Assembly (NCBI RefSeq): GCF_947507565.1
Contig: NC_089180.1
Coordinates: forward strand, 2,356,001 to 2,420,000
DNA: 64,000 bases
Reading direction: 5' to 3'
Source of the DNA: Oscarella lobularis
Taxonomy: Eukaryota; Porifera; Homoscleromorpha; Homosclerophorida; Oscarellidae
Positions 62,285-64,000 of this stretch are shown piece after piece. A program made the translations under genes and the position numbers. Below the pieces are notes generated by a model that worked only from the letters and a program-made list of their open reading frames with translations, made no database searches and had not been told where the DNA came from. Position 1 is the stretch's first letter. Each line of letters begins with the position of its first letter.

Positions 62285-62315
62285 TAGCGGCACACAAGAA
62301 GATAAAAAAAGTTCT

Positions 62316-62368
62316 CCAGACCCTTTCCCCTTGGTGAGAGTTAATATCACCAAGGAGGAAGGGTCTGG
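62316..62368. repeat. 22-bp inverted repeat (MITE-like)
   Basis: CCAGACCCTTTCCCCTTGGT plus GA (62316-62337) pairs with 62347-62368 at 20 of 22 positions around GAGTTAATA. The outer GGGTCTGG motif recurs at 57069 and about 37805, so this is probably a short member of a dispersed family. Confidence 0.85.
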
Positions 62369-64000
62369 CTACGCGAGACTAACGTAAGCTAATGTTTCTA
62401 AGTAAAGATTGGTGCCAAACTGGTCACTTGGGGCTAGTGCATCAATCTTTGCTGCAAATTTTCCAATACGTACTCCTGCACATAAATATCGACGTCTGGA
62501 ATTTGAATTCTGTTTTCCTTTTCTTCTTCGTTTTCTGGTTAGGCATTGGGACGGGCTGTTCTCTTGTGTAGATAACGACCGAGAGGCTATCCTCTTTCTT
62601 GGGGAATTGTGTATCAAATGATACTGAAAGTGTTAGCAAACACCTAAATACTCAAAATTGATAAAACACGAAGTATGACTATGTACAAATAAAAAGCTAA
62701 AAATATTTCAATACACTGCAAAGGATAAAAATTAAAAACAAACATTTAGTACACTCTACAGAAGATCGTTTCCCAGATTTTATCCGCATCGTTTTGACAG
62801 TCTATCAACTCGGGGTTCAAAGCCTCGGAAGCCTTCTTGGCCGCACTTACCAAAAGACCTGAAACGTTGTGCAATCGATTGATTTTTTTTTCTATCAGGC
62901 GTACTTTCAGTGGACATTTGAACAACCCAAGGAGACGGATCTCCAGGTTTGGACAGTTCACATAAGAGGTCAAATTAATTGTACGTTTTTGCTGAAAATA
63001 AGCCATCTAACGTAATTAGGCAGTGCGATGCAAATAGGCTTTTAAAATTGGAGTAAAAAGAATCAAATAGCGCACTGAGGGCGTTTGGAAATCACATGAT
63101 AGATCACAAAACTATCATTATCTTGTAACTCTCCCAAGAGAAACACTAACTTCAGCGAGGCTTCAAACGACCAAGTCTTGCTCTTCAAAGAAACAATCTC
63201 AAACTCATTTTACTTATACGAGAAATCTGAAATGTATCAAAAATAAGCAGTTTGTTTCTGAACAATCTATTCTTCTCTAACGATTTTCATTGCTCCACAA
63301 CTCCTTCGCCTTTTGCGGCGCACTCAACGGCGTAACACTCGTTCTAGACTGACTAAAATTCGGAAATTTGGACCCGGATTGCTTACCAAGTTTACTGTTT
63401 TTGGATAACAAAATTGCGCCAATTGCGCATGCTCACTTTTGTGTTCTGTAATACATATTTGCGAGATTTTTCATGCACACATTTTAGGCGATTTTGTCGC
63501 TACTATCAATTACCACGTTTTCAAAATCTGAAAAATTAGCTTGTCACTAACAATTTGGTAAATAAAAATCAAAGTTAAACGGAGGTAAAAGTAGGTACAC
63601 TGTACTGATTGTTTAGAGTGCAGCTGATAAACGACAGCGGGTAATCAAAAAGGTACTGTACAGTAATTTATTCTGATAAATAATTTTTAGAAATATACTG
63701 CGTGCTTCCATACATTGTCCATGTCTTCCTCGCAATAATAGCGCAGGTCGTCGTTTGATTCATCATGATTACGCTCGAGTTTATTCAAGCCCACTTCTAC
63801 GCTTTAAACTTGAGGTCCTCAGTGCTCATAATCGAGACCTGCCCGTATTATCCGCAACGATAGTAGGAAGATCCGTCTCTGTTTAAAACGTAGTCACTGC
63901 GCAATTGCAAGATTGACGCATTCAAAGACCTGCCTGTCAAACGAAAAGACTCAACGACACCTTCTCTCTTGCTGTCGTCGCCCACAACGGCGACGGGGTC
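62369..64000. other. Unassigned region to window end
   Basis: An 86-codon minus-strand frame (63006-62746) contains NCPNLEIRLLGLFKCPLKVR and a helical C-terminus but no known domain. The remainder is AT-rich without recognisable features. Confidence 0.3.

Overview
The window is eukaryotic, almost certainly from an early-branching marine animal. A sponge is my best guess, but no host gene is diagnostic. The evidence is short GT-AG introns (about 50-150 bp), sparse host-like exons (kinase, HECT ligase, TPR, RecQ-like helicase, membrane proteins) and very dense, mostly broken transposable elements of many classes on both strands. I see no operons, no rRNA or tRNA genes and no CRISPR array.

1-10 kb: coiled-coil-like exons, simple repeats, a DUF6589-type pseudogene abutted by a Tc1 element, P-element-like and GRPR-HTH fragments, a tandemly duplicated coiled-coil exon, the 3' end of a Ty3/gypsy element with an LTR, and a truncated kinase.
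10-19 kb: gypsy integrase, LINE and Helitron helicase scraps, a TPR gene remnant, an intron-bearing pogo/jerky-like transposase gene with one frameshift, a decayed Tigger, a hAT C-terminus and a gypsy RNase H.
19-26 kb: an internally deleted Tigger joined to a large Helitron Rep/helicase with two internal deletions, then an opposed Helitron-like ORF fusing a Rep N-terminus to an RPA-like domain, then a pogo C-terminus and MITEs.
26-39 kb: hAT C-terminus, TTCGAA minisatellite, HECT C-terminus, an inverted pair of a KRGxYE family, THAP half-domain, gypsy pol, two convergent host-like gene ends, RecQ exons cut by a gypsy fragment, and several well-bounded exons of unknown genes.
40-47 kb: a complete hAT element (15-bp TIRs, 6-bp target duplication) with two nested MITEs, then a KRBA2/GIN-type integrase pseudogene.
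47-64 kb: an unknown two-exon gene, a duplicated anonymous segment, a complete and apparently intact Tigger/pogo element, a multi-pass membrane gene remnant, a perfect-TIR MITE and Helitron helicase remains.

The most striking item is the complete Tigger at 51131-53622. It carries an intact DDD transposase ending in a PCNA-binding-like motif and, read divergently from 65 bp away, an intact HIRAN-domain protein. A deletion derivative of the same family at 19041-19606 keeps part of both genes. The two proteins plausibly couple transposition to replication or DNA-end handling; this is inference. Other notable points are the Rep-RPA fusion ORF, the nested hAT, and several inverted or tandem duplications of coding segments.
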